Below, piece after piece: positions 38,153-49,347 of a stretch of DNA of 64,000 bases (positions within the stretch are counted from its first letter, which is position 1; every line of letters starts with the position of its first letter). The stretch covers positions 40,826,659 to 40,890,658 of the forward strand of contig CM049313.1 in assembly GCA_026874595.1 (NCBI GenBank). Reading direction: 5' to 3'. The DNA comes from Sipunculus nudus (lineage: Eukaryota > Annelida > Sipuncula > Golfingiida > Sipunculidae). A program made the position numbers and the translations under genes. The notes below the pieces were generated by a model. That model was not told where the DNA came from. It worked only from the letters and a program-made list of their open reading frames with translations, and searched no databases.

Positions 38153-38953
38153 ACTATATAAAATCCGTCACAATTTTAGAAGAAGATCTATAACTGCTGC
38201 AATTATTGGAAAGGTCCACAAACTGACTCATCCCCTTCTGTGTCCGTTGGAATATTTCTCTCTCCTCCTTCCTGTAAACACAGACCCTAATTTATAGCTT
38301 CTCCCCCAAACCCTAAAAACTTCTATTTCACGAAAAATCCAAAGAATCGAGCAATAACCGGCTTCTGTGGCTCTGGGGTAGAGCGCAGGACTCCAAGCCA
38401 GGAGATCGTGAGTTCGAACCTCAGCCAAGGTGGTGAGGTTTTTAACTGTCGGCCCCCATCCAGGATAAGCTCTCTGCAGGCTTAATAAGAAGGTCGTGCC
38501 CAAGGGCCGTTTTTCACTCAAAAACGAGTGCGCCTTTCGGGGGTCCTCAGTGGTATGATAACCAACCCAGGGCCCGCAGGTGCAGTCGTCACCGGACCTG
38601 GTTAACGCCAGGATATCAAATAAGAGGAAGCGTGTGATACTGCCCTGTCAAGTAGTCCGAATCCGGAATGTAAAAATGCAGATGTACATATAATTAGTTA
38701 CGCTAGCATTAAAAAATGGAGGCGGTTACCTCCAAAAAAATATTAAAAGAAAAAGAATCCCGCAATATAATACACATGTGCCAAAAGAACACACTAGAAC
38801 AAATAACGCTGTGTTTCTACACCTCAGACCCCAAATGTGGGCCGGTTCCCGGCCACGCGATGCTGCCATAGCACAAGCTATGCGTGCCACCCGAACAAAA
38901 TATCAACAACACATGGGAGAACCCTGCGCACAAAAAAACAGACATCTGTTATA
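38153..38953 (-). repeat. 5' LTR of gypsy copy A, truncated and interrupted by a SINE
   Basis: It matches the 3' LTR from ACTATATAAAATCCGTCACA to the terminal CTGTTATA. The LTR portion next to the internal region is deleted, fusing it to gag. A SINE sits at 38,357-38,751. Confidence 0.78.
38357..38751 (+). mobile_element. tRNA-derived SINE (copy 1)
   Basis: The head is tRNA-like, with a box A region TGGCTCTGGGGTAGAGC (from 38,368) and a box B GTTCGAACCTC (38,412-38,422). A tRNA-unrelated body of about 300 bases and an A-rich tail follow. It lies between a duplicated target AAAGAATCGAGCAATA (38,341-38,356) and AAAGAATCCCGCAATA (38,752-38,767), which is single in the undisturbed LTR at 33.67 kb. 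RNA polymerase III would read the plus strand. Confidence 0.85.
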
Positions 38954-39125
38954 CTTGCTGCTATCATTTTGCTCTTTTACCACAATACCTCGGGCATTTA
39001 TTTACTAATCTACCATTCTATATGTTCTGTCAAACATCTAAGGTTCATAGACACTCCTATCTTTTCAATCGGAGTCTTGGAAAAAAATTAACTAAGCAGA
39101 CCTAACTTTTCTAAACCTTCTACTT

Positions 39126-39170
<45 letters not shown>

Positions 39171-40181
39171 GGCATATATTACAGCAATATATAGTGGTGA
39201 AGAATAACCTGGCATATATAACAGCAATATTTAATAATGATAATAACCAGAAGAGTCTTTTTTATTCAGGTGGAGCTCCTTCCACTCAGTGAACTCATTA
39301 TCTTCAACAGTGATGGTTTTCGTGACGCTTTATAAGCTTTCCCGAATGTATTAAATCTCAACAGAGACCCTATACCCAGTGATTAACACTGAACGCGGAT
39401 GTGCGAGACTGTGAAGACATTTGACTCTTCTTTTCTCAGGGTTAGCACAGAAGATCTTCAGCTCGAAAGCTTGTGGCCTAATAACTGGGCTATCTTTGGC
39501 TGTCCTTCAAATCATTAGGAGAATAAGACATAAACAGAAATTTTTATAGCTTATCTGGAAATCATTTTTTTTCACTAGATCAAAGTGCTCACCAAATCAG
39601 ACCAATATAGCATGATCCCTGCAAGTAAACTTAATGGCTTGGTAGTGACTTTAACGGTTTCCGACTAATTCAGTTTTTATCAGATCGCATTCAGACAGGT
39701 CATTATAGGAATTATATCTGAATGTCAGCTCTAGTCGACGCGGGATACTGTGAACTTAATTGGTCAGTTACGCACATCTATGTAGCCAATCAGATCATGA
39801 CAGACAGTAAACACAAACTTCCTCATGCCGTGGAACATGTCCGCAATTACCACCTGTCTTTTAAGTCCATCTGTGAATTAACACCACTTACCAGTCCCAC
39901 GGGTGGCCTTATTATTTAGGTTCCAATGTCCATGTGAACAGCTTTTATGTTCTACATTATTTTTTATAGAAGCAAGTGAAATGTTCCTCTCATGTTATTA
40001 AAAAATCTAGGCAGTTGATGAGGTTAGTTTCTGTGTGTCCTCATTAGAACTAGAGTTTCAGCTGTGAAAAGTGTTTTCATTTCATTATTGTCCATCAGTC
40101 GCTTCTCTTGCAACTTAACCATATACAATTTTATGCTATGATACAATCGGGTCTTTAATCACTGCGCGCCGTATAGATACA
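38954..40181. other. Duplicated flank, no gene recognised
   Basis: The counterpart is 60,293-61,472. The open frame at 39,722-39,919 is shared by both copies, but 9 of the 11 base differences change the amino acid, as expected for non-coding DNA. Confidence 0.55.
39130..39169. repeat. (CT)n microsatellite
   Basis: About twenty CT units; the paralogous site at about 60,461-60,477 has only eight, a length difference that arose after the duplication. Confidence 0.95.
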
Positions 40182-40185
40182 TTAA

Positions 40186-40651
40186 AGGGGCCCAATCACC
40201 TATCTGACCTTTATAAACTAAAGGTAATCCCTTGCATTTTTTATTAAAATAGGCCAGGAAATGTGAATATCACCGCACACAGGCTACTTGTTTTGTTTAT
40301 ACCATCATGTTTATAATAATATGCAGGGACCCACCAACATAATCAAAATAAATTGAAAAAGGGCGTCTAGCAGCAAGTAAGGTAAGCCGCAGCTTTTTGA
40401 ATGACGTTTTGCAACAAGTGACCTTACTACCTCCGGATATACATAACCTGCCAACTTAGGTTACATGGTTTCCCTGTTTGTCAAGATTGTTGTGTTTACA
40501 AACATGATGTTGATAAACAAGTTCATAAATCCTTCAGAAACCCAATATAGGAACTTTTCACAACCAAAATTACCGTCATATCATTAATATATATACAGCG
40601 GAAGCCAGAAATTACGTAAATTCTTTTTCAAAATGTAGGTGATTGGGCACC
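40186..40651. mobile_element. MITE with TTAA target (copy 1)
   Basis: TTAA (40,182-40,185) is followed by AGGGGCCCAATCACCTA. The other end is TAGGTGATTGGGCACC (ending 40,651), followed by GTAA where the paralogue has TTAA. The inverted repeats are about 15 bases and the core is non-coding. TTAA targets are used by piggyBac and Kolobok elements; which one mobilised this element is not decided. Confidence 0.75.
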
Positions 40652-42984
40652 GTAAGTTTAATCTCTGTGCCAGTGGTGTCGTCAGTTGACCATCAACGGT
40701 GGGGGAAGACTCGCAGACGTGTGTGTGTGTCTTTTATTGTCTGTGTGACACATTTCAAATGTATAACATTTCATATATATTACAAGATTTTTAACAAAAA
40801 TAAGGTATTATGCTTTTATAGGTTTAATTTAAACCAGGTTAAGACATACAATATTTCTTGATAAACTCAGAAATTTAAGTCTGTAATTGTAATTATAAAT
40901 ATATTTTATTTATAATATTTAAAAATTATTCTATGGGTAGCAGAGGAGATGATTTTACTGATCACCCCCCCCCCCCCAACCAAACCCCCCATGGGAGTAG
41001 TAGAGTTGCCTGGTGTACATACCTGTACAAGAGATGGTAGAATGAGCAAAGTTTACAGTTAAAACATGTACATAGAAGTCCCCGTAACGTGAAAAAAAAT
41101 ACTTTGGTTAAGTGTGAATGAACTTGTACAGGCCTACTTATAGATGCGCTAAATACTGTAACATGGTAATGATATGACGCATGAATTGTTTTAATTTAAG
41201 TGAACCAGTAGAAAAGAGAAACACACCTAAAGCTCTTTAGTGTTATTGCATTTTAACCGGAAGACTCTTCCACATGACACTACTTGAATAAATAAGGTTT
41301 TTAAGGATTTCAGTGTGTCAGAATTTCTATTTTACTGACGCATGAGTAATTTGCCGATGACCTCCCCATAAATAAAATTATACATAAAAACGATTTGGCC
41401 CGTGTATATGTAACGTGCATCGAGACTTCAGGGAGCTGTTCACCTGGACTCTTAAACCAGGGCGTGCCAGCTCTGACGGTGTCTGCGGGGGCCGATCGAC
41501 AGACTGTTGTGTAAAGACCTGTGATATAAGGTGGTTGCAGGCAGACTACCTTGTGATCTGATCACCGGAGACTGACACTGTTTGACAGGGTCGTTTGAAA
41601 GGCTTCCAGAAATATAGAAATATAGAATTTCATTTTGTAATAGTATATAAATATAACATTCCATGTTGATATTTGTGTAATATTCCCATAAATAGCTTCA
41701 ATTTAAATAACTGCTAACTGTTATCATTTGGTTTGCGTGTTTGATAACATGGTAACACACATGTAAAATAGTTTTTGGTGTCTGGCTATTTAAAGACCCC
41801 TCTCCTGGCTTTCAATTTACCATGTAGAGACCAAGGTACGCCTACCCGACAATAAGGCTGGCAGTACTCATTATGTTCCCGGGCAAACCATGAATAATAA
41901 GTCTATAAACATGTTCAAGTTCACAGATATGAAATATTTGGTCCATTTTTTTCCGACTGAAAGGTGTTGAGTTTCCACTTGAGCACTGCGTTATGATATG
42001 AACGATATTACAGTACAGGTTTTGTTCATCCATACTTTATAGACTCCAGTAATTATCTGTTTCCGCACAAAAGGATTATTCTTAGATCTCCAAAAAAAAT
42101 TCATTTTTCAGAAAATAAAATATTTTTTTTATTATAGTGTTTTGTTTTATGGGGTCCTAGCATACAATATGCAGGCTATAACGACATACATTTAATATAG
42201 CGCGAATTTGTGCGAATGTTTCAAATGCATCATAACTACAACTCATCAATGACGTCGCTCAGCTAAAAATGTCGATAAAATCATTGTAAAAATGTATCCA
42301 ATTTTTCTATTCAAATAATTTTAGGGTCATACTATGATATTTTATCCATTCATCTGAGAATATTATTCCATATTTCCTGACCACATAAAATATCAAATCT
42401 GGAGTCAATATTTTTACATGAACAACTTGCCTCTTCACCCTGATCTCTGCCCTACTCCCTGTTCTCTTAGGTCTGCTTGTCAGGACTGAGTACTTCAGGT
42501 TATCTGGTACAGAACGGGTATTGTTCTATTTCGCTAGCACTATCGTCTCATCTACTGTACATAATTACAGGACACGTTTGTGAAAATGTTCAGAGCAAAG
42601 CCACCAATAAAGTCATTAAAATTCAGTTAACAAAATCATGAAAATGGCAAATTATAAATGTTCATTAACTTTCTAGACTGAATGCTAAAAACTTTAGGGT
42701 AGGACTAGCCTCGGAAAATAATAAACTTTTACTTATCTTATTGGACAGCTCTGTGTGTAACTTTTAATTACAGCAACTCGACGTCTATTCACTTGTTTAT
42801 TTTGGCTTCCCTGAATTAAATATTTCATTTAATAAAATGAACCTTACTTTTTTGTATTCATGTTTTTTATTTCATAAATTGTGGTTTTCCAGCTTATAGT
42901 CTTTGCATTGATTTTTTTTATAACCCCCCCCCCCCACTTTTTCTATTAATACCCTGTAGAATTTCCCCACAGATAAAAGAAAAA
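40652..42984. other. No gene recognised
   Basis: The left part (to 41,912) is duplicated at 61,935-63,302. It contains a poly-C run at about 40,966-40,978. No coding frame with motifs was seen. Confidence 0.45.
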
Positions 42985-43345
42985 AAACAGGAATTTAAGT
43001 TTAAAATCGCCAAATGGCTGAACGTAAGTCCGTAATACATACTGCAAGTCTAAGAGTTAAACGTGATAAACGGGGAGCTAGAACGTTCGCGGCAAGCTAC
43101 CGAACTTCTCCTTATGTCGATTTACGTTTATCCCCTTAACACGACTAAACTTAAAACTTAACTGAATTAAAATGACTTAACCAAGTGCCGATCAGATATG
43201 GGCTACAAGGCCAACGTCTGGATCATTCAAGCAGAAGCGGAAGATTGGGGAGGCCTGTAGATTCCCGACTTTAGGCCAGCCTACTTTACAGCCTATTAAT
43301 GGGTCAGTCCAAATATAGATGAGGGTTATCACCCCCCCCCCTATG
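42985..43345. repeat. Direct repeat L (partner of 48,295-48,620)
   Basis: It aligns over its length with 48,295-48,620 (for example AGGAATTTAAGTTTAAAATC and ACGTCTGGATCATT). On the minus strand both copies are open over a shared peptide pattern TDPL-G...VGW...G-L-ASP-F-FC-NDPDV. The two copies lie in the same orientation and enclose the degenerate tandem array and hAT-type element. Confidence 0.65.
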
Positions 43346-43975
43346 AAAAAAACGCAGCTTTTTTGTGTTAGATAAAAAAGACATCTTGCCCGTATACAGG
43401 CAAAATCAAATTTCGAACAGACCCACATTACAGCCTCTAAGTAAAAAAAAGTGACCCATGGATCATGACGCTCAGCCGACTGACATGTTGAAAATATGTC
43501 CTTGCACAGACAATTAATTAAAATAGGTGCCATCACTGTTCATGCATATTAGCTTAAGTTCATCAAGACCCATAAGCACAACAAATTAAATGACAATCCA
43601 ACCAGCCTTTCATGAGGAATCTGGCTATTTGTGTGTATTTTGCATTATTTCTGGGGTGTTTAAACATACCCAAAAATCTGAGAATATAAGTCACTGTGAC
43701 CCAATTTCAGGTTTCTGGGGAGAACTTTTTAGGAACTCTCAGGATGTTAAGTAAGAAGAATCTGGGCCCCATGGGTTTGACTTGTGCCCTACTTTGGAAT
43801 CAAATTTTCAGTTATTCTAAAGTGGTGCTTATAAGCCCCATAGCTCGAAAAAATGTGGGTAACAGGGACCTTAATTCACGTTTCCTAGGAGTCTTTTCAC
43901 ATATTTCCCTGGATGTCAAGTTTGAAGATTCTAGGACAAATGGTTACAATTTGAGCCCTGTTGAGGGACGACCGC

Positions 43976-46218
43976 CAGCGGCGTACCTAGCCTCATTGCC
44001 GCCCGGGGCGGTCTTAGAAAATGCCGCCCCTCTAACAAAACAATTTAAACCTGGATAACATATTGAAATATATCGTGTCAAATGTCCTTGTTACAGGCTT
44101 GTATTTGACCACAAATTGTAACTATAAACAGATTACACAGCAGGATACACATATATATTTTCATCATTCATGTAAACACGATTCATGATTACTTTATAAT
44201 CAGCTTGGGAAAAAACTTTATTTGCTGAGTGTTATTCCATTCTCAACGTATACAAATATCTTGTCACATTTATAATTCTACCTCTTGTTAACGCATATCA
44301 CAGCAGGTACACCAAATAGAGCTATTGAGATATGCATGGTACTGCTGCATGCAATTAAGGCACTTTAGTCTTTACTAAAAAAGCGTAATTCATGAGTTAA
44401 GCATATATATGTAGGCAGGGCATTTTCACATAAAAAATCCACTGTTTTGACAAACTGACTTTGTTTAATTAAAAAATCCTCCAAGTTAAAAGCATTCTTT
44501 TTTCAAGGTTACATCAAAATCATTAAAGAATTATAGTGATTATGCACTTTGCGAAGTTTTATTTATGAACTTATGACTATTTGTTATTCAATAAAGTAGT
44601 AAAATAAATTTCAAGTAATGATATAATTTAAATATATATTATAATTTAATTTCAAATGATTTGTCACAATATACAACAATTGTCTGTAGGTAGTTGATAA
44701 TTAAACTGTTAATAACAGAATTAACAGTACAGGTAAATATATCTTTAAGTTTTGGACTCCAAAAGTTAAAACTAATACTTGATACGTATATTGAACATTG
44801 GCTAAGCGGCCAGTGGGATTCATCCCGCCAAACGGTTATAATAGAATTATATTTTAAAGTTAAATAATTCCTACATAGGCCTTGGTGTTTATTGTTTTTA
44901 TTCACGTTACATAAAAGATCATGCAGGCCATATTGGTTAATCAAAAGACACAGGCATTTATAGGTAGTACTCATTATATACACGATAGTGTAAACGTCTG
45001 TATTTTAACAAGAATGATGTTAGAGTATGAATAATCGTGGAAAAAGGGCGTTTCAGGTTGTTTCAGGCTGTTTAAATATCCTGGAATTTCGGGAAATCAA
45101 GGGTTCAAGAATGGAAATTTTTAATACTTTCCAAGCAAAGAGCAACACAATTCGTCAAAATAATTTTCGCACAATGTGTATGACAGACACCCCATCCCCA
45201 ACACCGGGGGCCATTGGTCTTTAGGCAGGGTTTTTCCTTGGTGATTATCAGGTGCTGCTAGGGATTTATGTAAACGACGACCGCCCTGAAATGCAGGCTT
45301 TTTGCATGATTGGTCGGTTTATCGAAGGCGTTCTGACATTGCACAGATCTTAACAAAGAATAACTAAAGTTATGTATTTCTTTTTTTGCGTATAGCTTGC
45401 CTCCATAGAGATCGTCCGCAAATAATTTGGTTGTTTCCGCTGCCAACTGTTTAATCACTGAAATTCTTGAAAAGGGACAAAAAGGCCGAATTTGAACTTT
45501 TTGAGGAACTCCTTATGCCACTGAGTATAATAAATCCCAGAAATGCCGCCCCCACAAATGTACAAAACATTCGCTAATCATTCTGTAGGTTCCACTGTCC
45601 AGTTTATTATCCCTGCAATACTTGAACATGGGACAAAAAGGCCAAATTTGTACTCTTTGAGAACTCCTTTTGCCACTGATTAAACTAAATCCCAAAAATA
45701 CCGCCCATAAAAAAATGTATAAAACGTTCTCTAATCATTTGGTAGGGTTCAATTGTCCAGTTTATAATCCCTGGAATACTTGAACATGGAACAAAAAGGC
45801 CAAATGTGTCCTTGTTGAGAACTCCTTATGCCACTGATTATACTAAATCCCAGAAATGCCGCCCATAAAAATGTACAAAACGTTCTCTAATCATTTAGTA
45901 GGTTCCATTTTCAAGTTTATAATCACTGGGATACTTGAACATGGGACAAAAAGGCCAAATTTGTACATTCTGAGAACTCCTTGTGCCACTGATTATACTT
46001 AATCCCAGAAATGCCGCCCCCAAAAATCTACAAATCGTTCGCTAATCATTTGGTAGGTTCCATTGTCCAGTTTATAATCCCTGGAATACTTGAACATGGG
46101 AAAAAACGACAAATTTGTATTTTTTGAGGAATTCCTTGTGCCACTCATTATACTAATTCCTCGAAATGCCGCCCCCTTAAATGTGCCGCCCCCCCCCCCC
46201 CCCTTAGGTACGCCACTG
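43976..46218. mobile_element. Non-autonomous hAT-type element with perfect 8-bp target duplication
   Basis: The ends CAGCGGCGTACCTA (43,976) and TAGGTACGCCACTG (to 46,218) are inverted repeats with one mismatch. ACGACCGC flanks both sides (43,968-43,975 and 46,219-46,226) and occurs once at the equivalent place in the uninterrupted neighbouring unit (about 46,889). An 8-base duplication and CAGNGG-type ends fit the hAT superfamily. The 2.24-kb interior has no transposase; its right third is a 156-base tandem repeat. Confidence 0.85.
45425..46190. repeat. 156-bp tandem repeat, five units, inside the hAT-type element
   Basis: Marker motif GGGACAAAAAGGCC (and variants) at about 45,474, 45,630, 45,786, 45,942 and 46,098. 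Each unit also carries AATCCCAGAAATGCCGCCC, ACAAAACGTTC and TAATCATTTGGTAGGTTC. The paralogue at 51.5-53.0 kb has four units. Confidence 0.88.
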
Positions 46219-47575
46219 ACGACCGCAACTTTGAAGGTCTCATAAATAGAGAAAAATAGGTGTTATTTTTTTTTAAAAATTTAGGTTGTGCCTCCAGTCA
46301 AGAACTGATGAAACACTCCATGATGAATATGCAAGCAAAGAATCAGGATGATCAATGCGATAGTTGTTCTGATACTGGAGTTTTTGTATCATATTTTAAG
46401 TTATTCTGGGAGGTACTACTAAACCCCATTGCTCGGAGGATATGGCAACAGAGACCTAATTTCAGGTTTCCATGGAGTTTTTTAAGGACCCCCCAGGATG
46501 TCAAGAAAGAGGATTCCAGGTCAAATAGTTATGATTGGTGCCCTGTTAACAGACGACCACATTTTTGATGGTCTCAAAAATAAAGAAAAAAATGCTTAAA
46601 AATTCAAAGAAGTCTAGGTTGCACAGCCAGTCTGCAGGAACTGATGAAAAACTTCATGATGCATAATCATGCAAAGAATAATGACGATCAATGCACTAGT
46701 TGTTCAGATACCAGAGCTTTTGTATCAAGCTTTTAGTTATTCTTTTGGGCACTTCAGAGCCCAATAGCTCGGACCATATGGGTAACAGAAACCTTAATTC
46801 ACGTTCCCTAGGAGTCTTTTCACAGATTTCCCTGGATGTTAAGTTCGAAGATTCTAGGACCAATGGTTACAATTTGAGCCCTGTTGAGGGACGACCGCAT
46901 CTTTGAAGGTCTCAAAAATAGATAAAAATGTAGTAAAAAATCGAAAACATACAGGTGTCACCACCAGTCTGCAGAAAATGATTAAACACTCCACGATGAA
47001 TATGCATGCACAGAATCAGGGTGATCAATGCATAGGTTGTTCAGATACTTCAGCTTTTGTATCAAATTTTCTATTATTCTGGAGGGGGGGGGGGGGACTT
47101 GGAAGCCCCATACCTCACAGGTTTTGGGTAACAGAGACCTAATTCCAGGTGTCCAAGGAGACTTTTCTTGGGACTCCCTGCATTTTGAGGCAGAAGATTC
47201 TAAGTCCATTCATCATTAATATTTGTGCCCTGTTATCAGATGGCGGCATCAAAGGTCTCAAAGAATCGTGGTGATCAAAGCATTAGTTGTTCAGATTCTT
47301 GAGCTTTTGTAACAAATTTTTCGTTCTTTGGGGGGGGGGGGGAGGGGTACTTCGGAGCCCCATGGCTTGAAGAATATGGGTAACAGAGACCTAATTCCAG
47401 GTTTTCAAGGAAAATTTTCATGGACCTCCCTGGATTTTAAGTTCAAAGATTCCAGGTCCAGTGGTTACGATTTGTGCCTTGTTAGCGGTCAGACAGCCGG
47501 ATGGCCGGACGGCTGGATGGACGACGGTCAAAGAGTTATCGCTATAGCTCAGATGACTTACAGCCAGCTGAGCTA

Positions 47576-48294
47576 AAAACGGGGGAAAGATTTTCAAGTA
47601 GCTTGTAAATGCGCTAGATAAGAGCTGAGAGTATTTAATGTATATAGCTATAATATTTTAATTTGTACCCCTTACCATATTTACTATGGTGGCAAGTTTA
47701 TTCAAATAAACACATCAGATAATCATTGAGTGATAACAAAATTCAATAGGAATTCATCCAATAGTAAAACATTAAATGTGTGCAAAATATTTTATATTTC
47801 ATGTATGTCCAAATTGGTAGCGTGAAAGACAACCTTACTCATATATCACTGAGCATGTAGCATTTAAAATGTTTTTTCCTTGTAACTTTGCATAAGGTGG
47901 CAAGTCCATTGGCAAATACTTATTTATTTATTGTATTATTATAATTATTCAAATAGTTATGTTAGGAGCACTGCTGCTTAGCAACATCAAATGTATCCCA
48001 CCGTGTTGTAGCTGTGCTGAACATTCTTGTGTTGGCAGTAGGCAGAACATGACTTTCTCAGTATTTCCAGAATCTGTAACTTCTTGATACGGTGGTCGAA
48101 TACATCTTCGCTCTCTTTTATTTGATTATCCTAACTACTTTGTTCAGGTGTTGCAGTTAATTTACAATTTTGAAGAAAAAAATATTGCAGTAATTTATGT
48201 GCAGAAATATAAATTCGTATCACAACTTGGAAATAATTAGATTCGCAAGCTGACCCGCTAGTCAATGTAGGATTTTCCTTACAGATAATTGAAA
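47576..48294. other. No gene recognised
   Basis: A+T-rich DNA between the tandem array and direct repeat R. No feature was seen. Confidence 0.4.
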
Positions 48295-48620
48295 ACAACA
48301 CAGGAATTTAAGTTTAAAATCACCAAATGGCCGAAAGGTCTGTCTGAAACATATACTGCCAGTCTAATAGTTAAAGTGATAAACAGGGAGCTGGGACGGT
48401 CGCAGCAGGCTACTGAACTTAAACGTTTAAAACCTTAACCAAGTGCCGACCACTACGTCCACGTCTGGATCATTACAGCAAAAGCAGAAGAGTGGGGAGG
48501 CCTTTAGATCCCCGGCTGTGGACCAGCCTACGTTACAATAGGGGTGGCCTGTCAATGGGTCAGTCCTATTATAGATGAGGGGTAGTAGGCTTGATGTCTT
48601 ACAACCCCCTTTTGGGTTGA
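48295..48620. repeat. Direct repeat R (partner of 42,985-43,345)
   Basis: Same orientation as the left copy. The minus strand is open from about 48,633 to 48,427 and encodes a cysteine-bearing peptide with TDPLTGHPYCNVGW and ASPLFCFCCNDPDV. No start, stop or splice context supports a gene. Confidence 0.6.
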
Positions 48621-49190
48621 AGATCAAAGACACACGTTGTCCACGATTGACCCGAAATCATAATGGTATATAATCCTTTGTTTTTAAAAATAAAGTATGA
48701 TGATTCCGATTACCTGTAAAATTTAATGGATTTTTTCTTGATCGTCAGCCTAATCATGTACAAAATTCCTTCTTTACTTTACTTTAAATAAAGTTGCTAA
48801 CAGACAAACCAATCAATTCATTTAAGAAGTAACATTGATACTTCGCTCCGAAAGGGAGGAAAAAAAGCAGGGATCAAAAACAGACCTACCGGGCCACAGA
48901 CAGCTCAAAGTTACAGTGGCAGACAAATAACTAAACAGTACACAATTGCTGGAGGTAGACAGTGTTTTGGATGTTTTCTGGTATAAGGAGTATTGATGGA
49001 CACGTGTTAGACAATCCAAGCTGATTGCCTTTCCCATTTTTATTTGTCGCGATGTGGTCGGTTATGTACGGCTTCAGGCTGAGTTACGTGATATAACCTC
49101 ACCAGGCCGGCATACCATAACACGTGATAAATCCCCACGAGGACGGCTCTGTGGTTTAATACAAGCGTTGAAATATTGATGGTTTTGCAT
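48621..49190. other. No gene recognised
   Basis: Sequence up to the edge of the second gypsy copy. A 71-aa minus-strand frame (48,822-49,037) has no recognisable motif. Confidence 0.4.
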
Positions 49191-49347
49191 CACTAGCATC
49201 TACAGCTAAATTAAAAGGTCGAAAAAATTGGAGCTGCTTAAACTGGTAAACTTTGCAGAATTGCTTTCAAATTCTGAAATGTATTTTCACACTGAACATT
49301 CCATACAAACTTTTGTTTTTTTTGTAACAAATTAGTCAAAGGTTCAG

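Larger units (their letters stand above)
33090..38953 (-). mobile_element. Ty3/gypsy LTR retrotransposon, Gmr1-type gene order (copy A)
   Basis: Read on the minus strand, the element runs 5' LTR, gag with a CCHC knuckle, protease, integrase with H2C2 finger and GPY/F module, reverse transcriptase with YIDD, RNase H, polypurine tract, 3' LTR. Integrase therefore lies upstream of reverse transcriptase, the reverse of ordinary gypsy elements, yet the RT and the GPY/F integrase are gypsy-like. This is the known architecture of the Gmr1 group. Stops and frameshifts break every domain, and a deletion fuses the 5' LTR to the middle of gag, removing the primer binding site and gag N-terminus. The 5' LTR is interrupted by a SINE. 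No envelope gene was seen. Confidence 0.88.
34362..41912. repeat. Segmental duplication, copy 1
   Basis: The gypsy element from RNase H to its 5' LTR plus about 3 kb of flank (38,954-41,912) aligns in the same orientation with 49,191-63,302. The flank beyond the LTR matches too, so this is duplication of a genomic segment and not two independent insertions. A 198-base sample (39,722-39,919 against 61,009-61,206) shows 11 differences. Confidence 0.8.
43690..47575. repeat. Degenerate tandem array of about 330-bp units, interrupted
   Basis: Units recur at about 43.70, 46.26, 46.60, 46.93 and 47.26 kb. Each has a GATCAATGC-TAGTTGTTCAGATAC block, AGCTTTTGTATCAA, GGTAACAGAGACCTAATTC, a GGA-GTCAAG block and GCCCTGTT-GACGACCGC. 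Units are diverged, with G-runs in two of them. The last ends in GACGG-type repeats and GCCAGCTGAGCTAAAAA. An inverted-repeat element (43,976-46,218) has inserted into the first complete unit. The plus-strand frames seen here are repeat artefacts. Confidence 0.7.

Noticed and set aside
38368-38430. tRNA gene (box A and box B, also at 59,725-59,787)
   Set aside because: The sequence has polymerase III boxes but continues into a conserved 300-base body with an A-rich tail and target duplications, and the anticodon arm does not fold well. It is a SINE head.
39722-39919. 65-aa open frame conserved at 61,009-61,206
   Set aside because: Both copies are one segmental duplication, and 9 of 11 differences change the amino acid, which is what neutral change gives.
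43696-44058. 120-aa plus-strand frame and similar frames at 46.3-47.6 kb
   Set aside because: They come from units of a degenerate tandem array; stops and frames vary from unit to unit.
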